From contig MIAC01000134.1 in NCBI GenBank assembly GCA_001830475.1, forward strand, positions 561 to 11,476: 10,916 nucleotides of DNA. Direction: 5' to 3'. This document shows positions 1-7,151 of the stretch, in pieces; the stretch's first letter is position 1; each line of letters begins with the position of its first letter. Both the position numbers and the translations under genes were made by a program. Under the pieces are notes generated by a model. It did not search any database. It was not told where the DNA came from and worked only from the letters and a program-made list of their open reading frames with translations. Origin of the DNA: Rhodospirillales bacterium RIFCSPLOWO2_12_FULL_67_15. GTDB taxonomy: Bacteria > Pseudomonadota > Alphaproteobacteria > Rhodospirillales > 2-12-FULL-67-15.

Positions 1-1597
1 GGCTTTCCTTGCGCGCCAGCGCCGAGCGCACGATCAGTTCCGCCGTCACCACCATGTTGCGCAGCTCGATCAGCGCCGGAGTGACGCGAAACCGGGCGTA
101 ATATTCCTCGACTTCGCGCTGGAGCAACTCGACCCGGCTCAAGGCCCGCTTGAGGCGCTTTCCGGTGCGGACGATGCCGACGTAGTCCCACATGAAGCGG
201 CGGATTTCGTCCCGGTTATGGCTCAGCACTACTTCCTCGTCCGAATCCCGAACCTGGCTTTCGTCCCACGGCGGCAACGCGGGCGGCGGCGGCAGCGCGG
301 GAAGCGCATCCGCGGCGTCCGCCGCCGCCGCGCGGGCGAAGACGATGCACTCGAGCAGCGAGTTGGACGCCAGCCGGTTGGCGCCGTGCAGGCCGGTCGC
401 GGCACATTCCCCCGCGGCGTACAGCCCGGCGAGGTCGGTCCGTGCCGCGAGATCGGCGACGATGCCGCCGCAGGTGTAGTGAGCCGCCGGCACCACCGGG
501 ATCGGACCGGCGGTCATGTCGAAGCCGGCTTCGCGGCAGCGGCGGTAGAGCATCGGAAAATGTTCGCGCACGAATTCCGCCGGGCGGTGGCTGATGTCGA
601 GATGGACATAGGCGATGCCGAGCCGCTTCATCTCATGGTCGATGGCGCGAGCGACGATATCGCGCGGCGCGAGCTCGGCCCGCGCGTCGAACCGGTCCAT
701 GAAGCGCTCGCCGCCGGGCGCGCAAGCGCCAAAACCCGAAGACCCGGCGGCGAACTCCGCGCCCGGTTTGTTGTCTTCGCGGCCTGCGCCGCCGGGCAGG
801 CGGAGCAAGCCGCCTTCGCCCCGCACCGCCTCGCTGATCAAGAGCGGTTCGCCGTCGCGCAGGTAGAGGGAGGTCGGATGGAACTGGGTGAATTCCATGT
901 TGGCGACGCGGCAGCCGGCGCGCCAAGCCATGGCGATGCCGTCGCCTGCACCGGCGGCCGGGTTGGTGCAGTGCCGATAGACGCCGCTCGCTCCGCCGGT
1001 CGCCATCATGACCGCGCGCGCGCGCAAGGTCTCGACCCGGCCGGTGTCCTCGTTCAGCGCGTACGCCCCGACGCAGCGCGGCCGGCCGTCGTCGCCCGCG
1101 CGCAAAATTAAATCGATCGCCAGGCGGTTCTCGACCAGGCGCACGTTCGGGCGCCGGGCCGCCTCGTTCTCGAGGCACGCCTGCACCGCGCGCCCGGTCG
1201 CGTCCTCGGCGTGGGCGACGCGGCGGCGGCTGTGGCCGCCTTCGCGGGTGAGGTGCGGCCGCTTGCCCGTGGACCCCGGTTCCCACGTCAGCTCGATGCC
1301 GAGTCCGATCAGCCAGCGGATGACCTCGGGCCCGCGCTCGACCACGAAGCGGACCACCCGCTCGTCGCATAGGCCCGCGCCCGCCTCGAGCGTGTCGCGC
1401 ACGTGCGCTTCGATCGAGTCGTCCTCGCCGAGGACGGCGGCGATGCCGCCCTGGGCGCGGTTGGTGGCGCCCTGGTCGAGCCGGCCCTTCGACAGCACCG
1501 TGACGGCGACGCGGTCGGGCAGATCGAGGGCGAAGGCGAGGCCCGCGGCGCCGCTGCCGAGCACGAGGACGTCGCAGAGATGGTCGGAGATGGTCAT
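1..1597 (-). CDS. nadB: L-aspartate oxidase NadB (C-terminus cut by window edge)
   Basis: FAD-dependent enzyme that oxidises L-aspartate to iminoaspartate, the first step of de novo NAD synthesis, in the cytoplasm. The start is the ATG at 1597. The FAD-binding GSGAAG is at residues 14-19. It is followed by the family signatures TNRAQGGIA, HSRRRVAHAEDATG, ATGGASGVYRHCTNP, EFTQFHPTSLY, ELAPRDIVARAID, HYTCGG and GLHGANRLASNSLLEC. The substrate-site residues known from E. coli NadB (His244, Arg290, His351, from memory) correspond here to His240, Arg312 and His373. That spacing shows an exact 26-residue insertion between the first two, in residues 268-296. Only 532 codons are visible, ending in the RKES that precedes the conserved C-terminal segment, so about 30 residues are missing. 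It is the last visible gene of a co-oriented run and starts 52 bases after rutE. The ribosome site is weak (AGAG). The family assignment is essentially certain. Whether the insertion leaves the enzyme active is unknown. Confidence 0.97.
   Translation of the reverse strand, partial: MTISDHLCDVLVLGSGAAGLAFALDLPDRVAVTVLSKGRLDQGATNRAQGGIAAVLGEDDSIEAHVRDTLEAGAGLCDERVVRFVVERGPEVIRWLIGLGIELTWEPGSTGKRPHLTREGGHSRRRVAHAEDATGRAVQACLENEAARRPNVRLVENRLAIDLILRAGDDGRPRCVGAYALNEDTGRVETLRARAVMMATGGASGVYRHCTNPAAGAGDGIAMAWRAGCRVANMEFTQFHPTSLYLRDGEPLLISEAVRGEGGLLRLPGGAGREDNKPGAEFAAGSSGFGACAPGGERFMDRFDARAELAPRDIVARAIDHEMKRLGIAYVHLDISHRPAEFVREHFPMLYRRCREAGFDMTAGPIPVVPAAHYTCGGIVADLAARTDLAGLYAAGECAATGLHGANRLASNSLLECIVFARAAAADAADALPALPPPPALPPWDESQVRDSDEEVVLSHNRDEIRRFMWDYVGIVRTGKRLKRALSRVELLQREVEEYYARFRVTPALIELRNMVVTAELIVRSALARKES
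709..797 (-). repeat. In-frame palindromic insertion in nadB with 11-bp flanking direct repeats
   Basis: The 11-mer CGCCGCCGGGC occurs identically at 709-719 and 787-797, with starts exactly 78 bases (26 codons) apart. Removing one copy plus the intervening DNA would restore a normal NadB sequence, LLRLPGG-ERFMDRFD. The DNA between the repeats is an imperfect palindrome. GCGCA (720-724) pairs with TGCGC (785-789), GCC (728-730) with GGC (781-783), and CGAAGAC (737-743) with GTCTTCG (773-779), with a GC-rich bulged stem inside. The encoded peptide is Gly/Ala/Ser-rich. This is what insertion of a small mobile palindrome with target duplication would look like. Slippage duplication followed by drift is an alternative. 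Confidence 0.7.
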
Positions 1598-1649
1598 CGC
1601 GACTCTAGATCATGCTCTAGCCCGACGCCGGAAAACGTTCGCAGCCGCC

Positions 1650-2240
1650 TCATTCGATCCGGCAGGCTTCCGCGAAGGCGAAGCGCGGGCTGCGCGGAAA
1701 GAGATTTTTCGTGTCGCCGGAGCCGATGTTGCAGAGGAAGTTGGATTTCACCGAGCCTTCGGGAAAGAACAGCCGGTCGACCAGCGCGTTGTCGAACCCC
1801 GACATCGGACCGCAGTCGAGGCCGAGCGCGCGGGCGGCGAGGATGAGATAGGCGCCCTGAAGGGTGCCGTTGCGAAAGGCGGTCGTCTCGATCAAGGGCT
1901 GGTTGCCCGCGAACCAGGCGCGGGCGTCGGCGTGGGGGAAAAGCTTGGGCAGATGCTCGTGGAACTCGAGATCAAAGCCGATAATGGCGGTGACCGGCGC
2001 CGCCATCGTCTTCTCGACGTTGGTCGGAATCAGCGCGGGTTTCAGCTTCGCCTTGGCCGCGGGCGTGACGAGAAAGACGATCCGGGCCGGGCTGCAGTTG
2101 GCGCTGGTCGGGCCCATGCGCGCGAGGTCCCAAAGTTGGCGCAGCGTCGCCTCGGCGACGGGCTTGGCGCTCCAGGCATTGTAGGTGCGGGCTTCAAGAA
2201 AGAGCTGGTCGAGGACAGCGGGGCTGAGCGGTGCGGTCAT
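1650..2240 (-). CDS. rutE: RutE-type malonic semialdehyde reductase (nitroreductase family)
   Basis: Flavin-dependent nitroreductase-fold enzyme of 196 residues, the same length as E. coli RutE. In the Rut pyrimidine-degradation pathway RutE reduces malonic semialdehyde to 3-hydroxypropionate with NAD(P)H. The match runs end to end: [11 protein letters not shown] (13-23), the flavin-binding [11 protein letters not shown] (43-53), [10 protein letters not shown] (81-90), [14 protein letters not shown] (97-110), [13 protein letters not shown] (121-133), [11 protein letters not shown] (140-150) and the C-terminal PRFAFAEAC. The start is the ATG at 2240 (MTAPLSP), 35 bases after the phoX stop, with GAGAG just upstream. 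The frame stays open further upstream, but that part lies inside phoX in another frame and resembles nothing in the family. No other rut genes are visible, so its job here may be general semialdehyde or quinone/nitro reduction rather than uracil breakdown. Confidence 0.9.
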   Translation of the reverse strand: MTAPLSPAVLDQLFLEARTYNAWSAKPVAEATLRQLWDLARMGPTSANCSPARIVFLVTPAAKAKLKPALIPTNVEKTMAAPVTAIIGFDLEFHEHLPKLFPHADARAWFAGNQPLIETTAFRNGTLQGAYLILAARALGLDCGPMSGFDNALVDRLFFPEGSVKSNFLCNIGSGDTKNLFPRSPRFAFAEACRIE

Positions 2241-2275
2241 GGGTCTCTCGGTTGTTCGGTTAATTTTTTGGTTAC

Positions 2276-2701
2276 CTACGATCCGATCGGGCCTCCGTCT
2301 TTCTTGGTGAGGGCGACGACGGCGGGGCGCGGCGGCACGCCGGTCTTGAAGTCGGGCCAGCGGGTCGAGGGGGCTTCGAATGTCGAGCCCTCGCCCGGGT
2401 GCTGGACGGCGACGAACAAGGTGCGGTTGTCGGGGGTGAAGGCCGGGCCGCACATCTCGGCGCCCTTGGGGCAACCGTAGAAGAATTTCACCAGCCCGCG
2501 CCCATCGCCTTCGAGATCGCAGGCGTACATCCCGTCGGGAATGTTGTTGCGCGCTTGCGCCGAGCCCTGGTCGGTCGAGATCCAGAGCCGGCCCAGGTCG
2601 TCGAAAGCGACGTTGTCGGGGGCGGCGAGCCAGACGCCTTCCTCGGCTTGGGCTCCGTGGTACTGGGCGCCGTGCGCGGGAATTTTTGGATTACCCGCCA
2701 T
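2276..2701 (-). CDS. C-terminal part of the PhoX-family protein, downstream of an in-frame TAG
   Basis: This stretch is in the same frame as the upstream phoX fragment and continues its family alignment. The first 15 codons after the TAG read AARHDAERFRWTILL, then comes the ATG at 2701 (MAGNPKIP). Family motifs follow: [45 protein letters not shown], and a normal ending in [27 protein letters not shown]. The stop is TAG at 2276-2278. No Shine-Dalgarno sequence is evident before the ATG at 2701, so independent translation is doubtful. It is best viewed as codons 511-666 of a single 666-residue protein whose frame is broken by one amber codon. If the amber is real and not suppressed, this piece is a pseudogene remnant. 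Confidence 0.8.
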   Translation of the reverse strand: MAGNPKIPAHGAQYHGAQAEEGVWLAAPDNVAFDDLGRLWISTDQGSAQARNNIPDGMYACDLEGDGRGLVKFFYGCPKGAEMCGPAFTPDNRTLFVAVQHPGEGSTFEAPSTRWPDFKTGVPPRPAVVALTKKDGGPIGS

Positions 2702-2746
2702 GAGCAGGATAGTCCAACGGAAACGTTCGGCGTCGTGGCGGGCGGC

Positions 2747-2749
2747 CTA
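2747..2749 (-). other. In-frame amber codon within the phoX-family gene (codon 510)
   Basis: On the minus strand the sequence reads ACC GCC TAG GCC GCC CGC CAC, with no frame change before or after. The 509 codons before it and the 156 codons after it both match the DUF839 family. A single base substitution from Glu, Lys, Gln, Trp, Ser, Leu or Tyr would explain it. The natural end of the gene is also TAG (2276-2278), and maeB, rutE and mutS end in TAA, TGA and TGA. Confidence 0.85.
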
Positions 2750-4276
2750 GGCGGTCGCGCCCTCGCTTTCGGTTCCCGGGGGAATCAGTTCGAGGATATG
2801 GCCGAAGGGATTGGGCCCGCGCGGGTTGGCCGCGTCGGTCTGGTCGGGCTTGCGGTTCGGGTTGTTGGTGAGCGCGGCGTAGACCCGGCCCGAGCGGGGC
2901 GAAGGTTCCACGTCCTCGGGCCGGTCCATCGGTGTCGCGCCCAGGAGATCGGCGGCGCGGCGGGTTTCGATCAGCACGTCGGCTTGGCTCAGGAACCCGT
3001 TCGCCGGCGTAAGCGGGCCTTGGCCAAACGCCAGCGGCCGCCATTCCAACGTTCCGTCGGCGAAGAACTTGGCGACCGCAAGCGTGCCCCGATCGAGCAA
3101 ATCCGTGGCGGCGGCTGGGTTGGCGGGATCGTAGCGGCCGGCGCTGACGAAGCGGTAGAGGTACTCGCCCGCCTGGTCGTCGCCGGAATAGACGACGACG
3201 CGGCCGTCCTTGAGCAAAGCGCAGGTCGCGCCTTCGTGCTTGAAGCGTCCCAACGCGGTCCGCTTCACCGGCACCGATTTCGGGTCGAAGGGATCGAGCT
3301 CGACGATCCAGCCGAAGCGGTTGGGCTCGTGCGGTTCTTTCTCGACGTTGAAGCGGTCGTGATGGCGCCACCAGCCGTAACGCGACTTGGCCGAAAGCCC
3401 CATCCGCTTGTGATTGCGGGCTTCGTCGGTCATCGCCGGCTCGCCGCCGAAATAGCCGTGGATGTTTTCCTCGGCGATCAGGACCGTGCCCCACGGCGTC
3501 ACGCCGCCGGCGCAGTTGTTGAGGGTGCCGAGCACCTTGGTTCCGGCCGGATCGGCGTGGGTCTTGAGGCGGGGGTGGCCCGCGGCGGGACCCGATATCC
3601 GCATCTCGGTTGCGCCGGTGATGCGCCGGGCGAAGCGGCTTCCCGGGACGACCGCCCAGGTGGCGCCCGATTTCCTCACTTCGAGAATCGAATGGCCGTG
3701 CGCCGCGATTTCGACGTCGGCTTGCGCGCGGGTCACCTTCTCGGCGCGGGTCGAGACGGTGAGCCCCGGCCACATTAGTTCGGCCATGGTGTATTCGTGG
3801 CTGACGCAAAGAAGGCCGCGGTCGGAAGCGCCCGAGCCCCTCGGCAGCGGCATATAGGCCATAAAGTCGTTGTTGTAGCCGAACTGGCGCGCTTGCGCGG
3901 CGGCGTTTTGCCGGGTCGCGTCGAACGCGGGCGCGTCCGCCAACACCGGATCGCCCCAGCGGATCAATACCTGCCCCGCATGGCCGGGCGCGACCGCGTG
4001 GTTCTCGCCGATCGCGTGGCGGGGTGCGCGGAACGTCAGCGTGGAGGCGCCGCGGGTGGCGGCGCGCCCCGGTAGGGGCGCAATATTTGACGCGCGCGGG
4101 GATTCGCCCGCGCCCAGCCCGCCCGGCACGAGGCCCGCGACCGCCGCCCCGGCGGCGGGGGCGAGCAGGCCCATAACCATTTCGCGCCGGCCGATCCGCG
4201 CCGCGATCAGGCGCGCGAGCGAAGGCGCAAGGGAACGCTCGATCGGAACATCGTCCTCGTCGAATTCGCGCGTCAT
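2747..4276 (-). CDS. PhoX/DUF839-family Tat-exported phosphatase, N-terminal part ending at an in-frame TAG
   Basis: The first 509 residues of a PhoX-like protein (DUF839). Characterised PhoX enzymes are metal-dependent periplasmic alkaline phosphatases. Visible signatures are CVSHEYT (157-163), LNNCAGGVTPWGT (252-264) followed by the metal-ligand type AEEN (268-271), NRFGWIVELDPFDP, KRTALGRFKHEGA, VVYSGDDQAGEYLYRFVS and ANPRGPNPFGHILE. A Tat-like signal lies near the N-terminus, with Arg30-Arg31 before a hydrophobic Ala/Gly-rich segment (about 34-50). The start is the ATG at 4276, with GAGG six bases upstream; a GTG at 4288 is less likely because that Shine-Dalgarno site would fall inside it. 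It begins 15 bases after maeB stops, which suggests translational coupling. The frame ends at TAG 2749-2747, but the family alignment resumes in the same frame directly after it. The substrate is not determined; many DUF839 members are uncharacterised. Confidence 0.88.
   Translation of the reverse strand: MTREFDEDDVPIERSLAPSLARLIAARIGRREMVMGLLAPAAGAAVAGLVPGGLGAGESPRASNIAPLPGRAATRGASTLTFRAPRHAIGENHAVAPGHAGQVLIRWGDPVLADAPAFDATRQNAAAQARQFGYNNDFMAYMPLPRGSGASDRGLLCVSHEYTMAELMWPGLTVSTRAEKVTRAQADVEIAAHGHSILEVRKSGATWAVVPGSRFARRITGATEMRISGPAAGHPRLKTHADPAGTKVLGTLNNCAGGVTPWGTVLIAEENIHGYFGGEPAMTDEARNHKRMGLSAKSRYGWWRHHDRFNVEKEPHEPNRFGWIVELDPFDPKSVPVKRTALGRFKHEGATCALLKDGRVVVYSGDDQAGEYLYRFVSAGRYDPANPAAATDLLDRGTLAVAKFFADGTLEWRPLAFGQGPLTPANGFLSQADVLIETRRAADLLGATPMDRPEDVEPSPRSGRVYAALTNNPNRKPDQTDAANPRGPNPFGHILELIPPGTESEGATA
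4064..4113. repeat. Paired hairpins within phoX sharing a core with the mutS element
   Basis: Two adjacent perfect hairpins are visible. The first has arms 4064-4070 and 4075-4081 (GCGCCCC/GGGGCGC) with loop GGTA. The second has arms 4094-4100 and 4107-4113 (GCGCGGG/CCCGCGC) with loop GATTCG. AATATT lies between them at 4082-4087. The block encodes residues 55-71 of the PhoX-like protein, in the variable linker just after the signal sequence. The 16-base core at 4096-4111 is identical to 7453-7468 in mutS. Confidence 0.6.
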
Positions 4277-4291
4277 CGAATGCCTCACTCG

Positions 4292-6568
4292 TTAGCGCAC
4301 CGCCTCGCAGGCGGCGAGCGCGGCCATGGTCACGATCTCGGAAACGGTCGAGCCCATCGGCACGATCTGCGCCGGGCGGGCGAGCCCGAGCAGGATCGGC
4401 CCCAGCACCGTATGCCCGCCGAGCTGGTGCAGGAGCTTCGACGAGATCTGCGAGCTGTGCAGCCCCGGCATGATCAGCACGTTGGCGGGCTCCTTGAGGC
4501 GGCAGAAGGGATAGAGCTTCAAGAGATCGGGGTCGAGCGCCACGTCCACCGCCATCTCGCCGTCGTACTCGAAATCGACTTTGCGTTGATCGAGAATCTG
4601 CACCGCCTGACGGATGACCTCGGCTTTTTTGAGCGGCGGATTGCCGAAATTGGCGAACGAGATCAACGCGACCCGGGGCTCGTGGCCGAGCCTGCGGGCT
4701 TCGCCCGCGGCTTGCTGGGCGAAGTCGGCGAGTTCGTTGGGCGTCGGGCTGTCGTGGACGGCGGTATCGGCGATGAACAGCGTCCGCCCGCCCGCCAACA
4801 CCATCGAGAGGCCGATCACGTGCTGGCCGGGCTTGGGCTCGATCACGCGCACGATGTCGTCGAGGGCGACGTTGTAGTTGCGGGTCACGCCGGTAATCAG
4901 CGCGTCCGCGTCCCCGAGCGCGACCATGCACGCGGCGAAGACGTTGCGGTTCTGGTTGACCAGCCGCTGGCAGTCGCGCAGCATCAGGCCGCTTCGTTGT
5001 TGGCGGCGATAGAGATATTCGCTGTAGCGCTGGTTCTCGGCGCTGGTTCCCGCGTTGACGATCTCGATTCCCTCGATTCCGGGAAGACCCAACGTCCGCG
5101 CCGTCTCGCGGATGCGATCATCCCGGCCGACCAGGACCGGAATGCCGTAAGCGGCGCTCTGGAAGGCGAGCGCGGCGCGGACGGTCTTTTCCTCCTCGCC
5201 CTCGGCGAAAACGACCCGGCGGGGATTGGCGCGGGCCGATTCGAAGATCGCCTGCAGGCTGCCGACCGTCGGGTTGAGCATGGCCGAGAGACGCTGCGCG
5301 TAGGCGCCCATGTCGATGATCGGACTCCGCGCGACGCCCGAATCCATCGCCGCCTTGGCGACCGCCTGCGGGATCGCCACGATCAGGCGCGGATCGAACG
5401 GTACCGGGATGATGTAGTCGGGCCCGAAGCGGAGCCGGCGCCCGGCGTAGGCCGCGTCGACCTCGTCGGGAACGTCCTCGCGGGCGAGCTGGGCGATCGC
5501 GTGCGCCGCGGCGATCTTCATCGCGTCGTTGATGGTGCTGGCCCGCACGTCGAGCGCGCCGCGGAAGATGTAGGGGAACCCGAGCACGTTGTTGATCTGG
5601 TTGGGATAGTCGGATCGGCCGGTGGCGACGATCGCATCCGAACGCACGGCGCGGACGTCTTCGGGCGTGATTTCGGGGTCGGGATTGGCCATGGCGAAGA
5701 TGATCGGCTTGGCCGCCATCGCCTTGACCATGTCTTTCGAAACCGCGTCCTTGGCCGAGAGGCCGAAGAAGACGTCGGCGCCCTCCAGGGCCTCGGCGAG
5801 CGTGCGCGCCTTGGTCTTGGCCGCATGCGCGCTTTTCCACTGGTTCATGTGCTCGCGGCGGTCCTGGTGGATGACGCCCTTGGTGTCGCACAGGATCACG
5901 TTGGCGGGTTTCATCCCCATCCTTTTGAGCAGCTCGACGCAGGCGATGCTCGCCGCGCCGGCGCCGTTCACGACCAGCTTGGCCTCGGCCAGCGTCCGGC
6001 CGGTGAGATGGAGCGCGTTGATCAGCCCGGCCGAAGCGATGATGGCGGTGCCGTGCTGGTCGTCGTGAAAGACGGGGATGTCGAGAAGCTCGCGCAGGCG
6101 CTGCTCGATCATGAAACATTCGGGCGCCTTGATGTCCTCGAGATTGATGCCGCCGAAAGTGGGCCCGAGAAAGCGGACGCAGTTGACGAATTCGTCCACG
6201 TCCTGGGTATCCACTTCGAGGTCGATGCCGTCGATGTCGGCGAAACGCTTGAACAGCACCACTTTGCCTTCCATCACCGGCTTGGCCCCGAGCGCGCCGA
6301 GATTGCCGAGCCCCAACACCGCGGTGCCGTTGGAGATCACGGCGACGAAGTTGCCCTTGGCGGTGTAGTCGTAGACCAGCGTGGGATCGCGGGCGATCTC
6401 CAGGCACGGCGCCGCGACGCCGGGCGAATAGGCGAGCGAAAGATCGCGCTGCGTCGTCAGCGGTTTGGTGGCGCGGATCTCGATCTTCCCCGGCCGCCCG
6501 GACGCATGCATCCGGAGCGCTTCGGCGAAGATTTCCCGGTTGTCGTGGCTGTCGGGTCGGTCGTTCAT
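4292..6568 (-). CDS. maeB: NADP-dependent malic enzyme MaeB with phosphotransacetylase-like domain
   Basis: Cytoplasmic enzyme that oxidatively decarboxylates malate to pyruvate, giving NADPH and CO2. It has 758 residues, the usual MaeB length. Domains are: malic enzyme N-terminal (about 20-155) with LAYSPGVAAPC (45-55), metal-site NLEDIKAPE (142-150) and FHDDQHGT (167-174); NAD(P)-binding (about 165-400) with NGAGAAS (201-207), FAMANPDPEI and ATGRSDYPNQINNVLGFP; and a C-terminal phosphotransacetylase-like domain (about 425-755) with VVFAEGEEEKTVRAA, GVTRNY and MPGLHSSQISSKLL. In MaeB proteins this last domain is regulatory and binds acetyl-CoA rather than catalysing acetyl transfer. The start is the ATG at 6568, with GAGG nine bases upstream. 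An upstream in-frame start at 6619 would overlap the preceding gene and add non-family sequence. It sits 22 bases after the 186-residue gene and 15 bases before phoX. Confidence 0.97.
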   Translation of the reverse strand: MNDRPDSHDNREIFAEALRMHASGRPGKIEIRATKPLTTQRDLSLAYSPGVAAPCLEIARDPTLVYDYTAKGNFVAVISNGTAVLGLGNLGALGAKPVMEGKVVLFKRFADIDGIDLEVDTQDVDEFVNCVRFLGPTFGGINLEDIKAPECFMIEQRLRELLDIPVFHDDQHGTAIIASAGLINALHLTGRTLAEAKLVVNGAGAASIACVELLKRMGMKPANVILCDTKGVIHQDRREHMNQWKSAHAAKTKARTLAEALEGADVFFGLSAKDAVSKDMVKAMAAKPIIFAMANPDPEITPEDVRAVRSDAIVATGRSDYPNQINNVLGFPYIFRGALDVRASTINDAMKIAAAHAIAQLAREDVPDEVDAAYAGRRLRFGPDYIIPVPFDPRLIVAIPQAVAKAAMDSGVARSPIIDMGAYAQRLSAMLNPTVGSLQAIFESARANPRRVVFAEGEEEKTVRAALAFQSAAYGIPVLVGRDDRIRETARTLGLPGIEGIEIVNAGTSAENQRYSEYLYRRQQRSGLMLRDCQRLVNQNRNVFAACMVALGDADALITGVTRNYNVALDDIVRVIEPKPGQHVIGLSMVLAGGRTLFIADTAVHDSPTPNELADFAQQAAGEARRLGHEPRVALISFANFGNPPLKKAEVIRQAVQILDQRKVDFEYDGEMAVDVALDPDLLKLYPFCRLKEPANVLIMPGLHSSQISSKLLHQLGGHTVLGPILLGLARPAQIVPMGSTVSEIVTMAALAACEAVR

Positions 6569-6590
6569 GGGGGCGCGCCTCGCCTTTCGC

Positions 6591-7151
6591 TCAGGGGGTA
6601 TAAACCATCTCGTGGGCATGGACGTTGAGCCCGCCGCAGTCCTGCATGATTTGGATCGCTTTCCGCTCGGTCGCCGCGTCGGCGACGCGCGCCCACAGGA
6701 TCACGCTGCCGGCGGCGAGCGCGCGCAAGTAGGCCTCGCGGTGCGAGGTGGACGTGACCTCGTCGACAACCTCCTTGATCGCGGCGCCGCCGACGGCGGC
6801 CGCGATCAGGGCGGCGACGCTCGCGGCGATCGGTCCGCCGACCAGGATCACCGCGCCGGCGGCCACCAGCGGCGCTTCGTACTTGATTTCGCCGGCGACC
6901 GCGATCAGCGCGTCCTTCCAGGGGCGCGATTCGCGCTCGACGGCATCGAGCGATTCGTGGGTCGAAAGCACGCTCAGATCGCTGCGCGCGAATCCGGCGG
7001 CGGTCAGCGCCTGGACCGCGCGCGCGAAGGACGTGTGGCTGGCAAAATGGCCGACGACTTCGAGGGTGCGGCCTTCGGTTCGCGAGGACACGTGTTTTCG
7101 AGGCTCCCCAGGGAAAAGCCTGTTGTTGGTTATCGTTGGAACTTCGGCCAT
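6591..7151 (-). CDS. Hypothetical membrane-associated protein with two half-domains around a Gly/Ala-rich hydrophobic hairpin
   Basis: 186 residues from the ATG at 7151. I recognise no named gene. Residues about 30-62 (LEVVGHFASHTSFARAVQALTAAGFARSDLSVLS) have the strand-helix-strand look of the general stress protein 17M (YflT)-type half-domain: a helix pairing with 'AGF.R.DLSV'. Residues about 148-184 (GSVILWARVADAATERKAIQIMQDCGGLNVHAHEM) look like the matching second half. Between them, about 93-126, is a Gly/Ala-rich hydrophobic stretch (VAAGAVILVGGPIAASVAALIAAAVGG) that could cross the membrane once or form a tight hairpin. The start is uncertain because the ribosome site before 7151 is weak; a GTG near 7090 is an alternative. 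It is the first gene of the minus-strand run, 22 bases before maeB, and faces mutS. The fold link is inference from pattern only. Confidence 0.7.
   Translation of the reverse strand: MAEVPTITNNRLFPGEPRKHVSSRTEGRTLEVVGHFASHTSFARAVQALTAAGFARSDLSVLSTHESLDAVERESRPWKDALIAVAGEIKYEAPLVAAGAVILVGGPIAASVAALIAAAVGGAAIKEVVDEVTSTSHREAYLRALAAGSVILWARVADAATERKAIQIMQDCGGLNVHAHEMVYTP

Noticed and set aside
2241..2474. Upstream extension of the rutE frame to 2474
   Set aside because: The extra residues are an out-of-frame reading of phoX. The family N-terminus fits the ATG at 2240 exactly (196 residues, as in E. coli RutE).
2276..2749. Genome-wide amber recoding as the explanation of the phoX TAG
   Set aside because: The gene's natural end, where the family alignment stops, is also TAG, and no suppressor tRNA gene is visible here. 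One site is not enough to claim recoding, though it is not excluded.
2399..3778. 459-codon plus-strand open frame opposite the phoX gene
   Set aside because: It runs straight over the phoX family motifs on the other strand and shows no domain of its own.
4280..6628. 782-codon open frame on the plus strand opposite maeB
   Set aside because: Its composition is that of an antisense shadow of a GC-rich gene (Asp/Gly/Arg/His-rich, no domain), and maeB on the other strand matches its family end to end.
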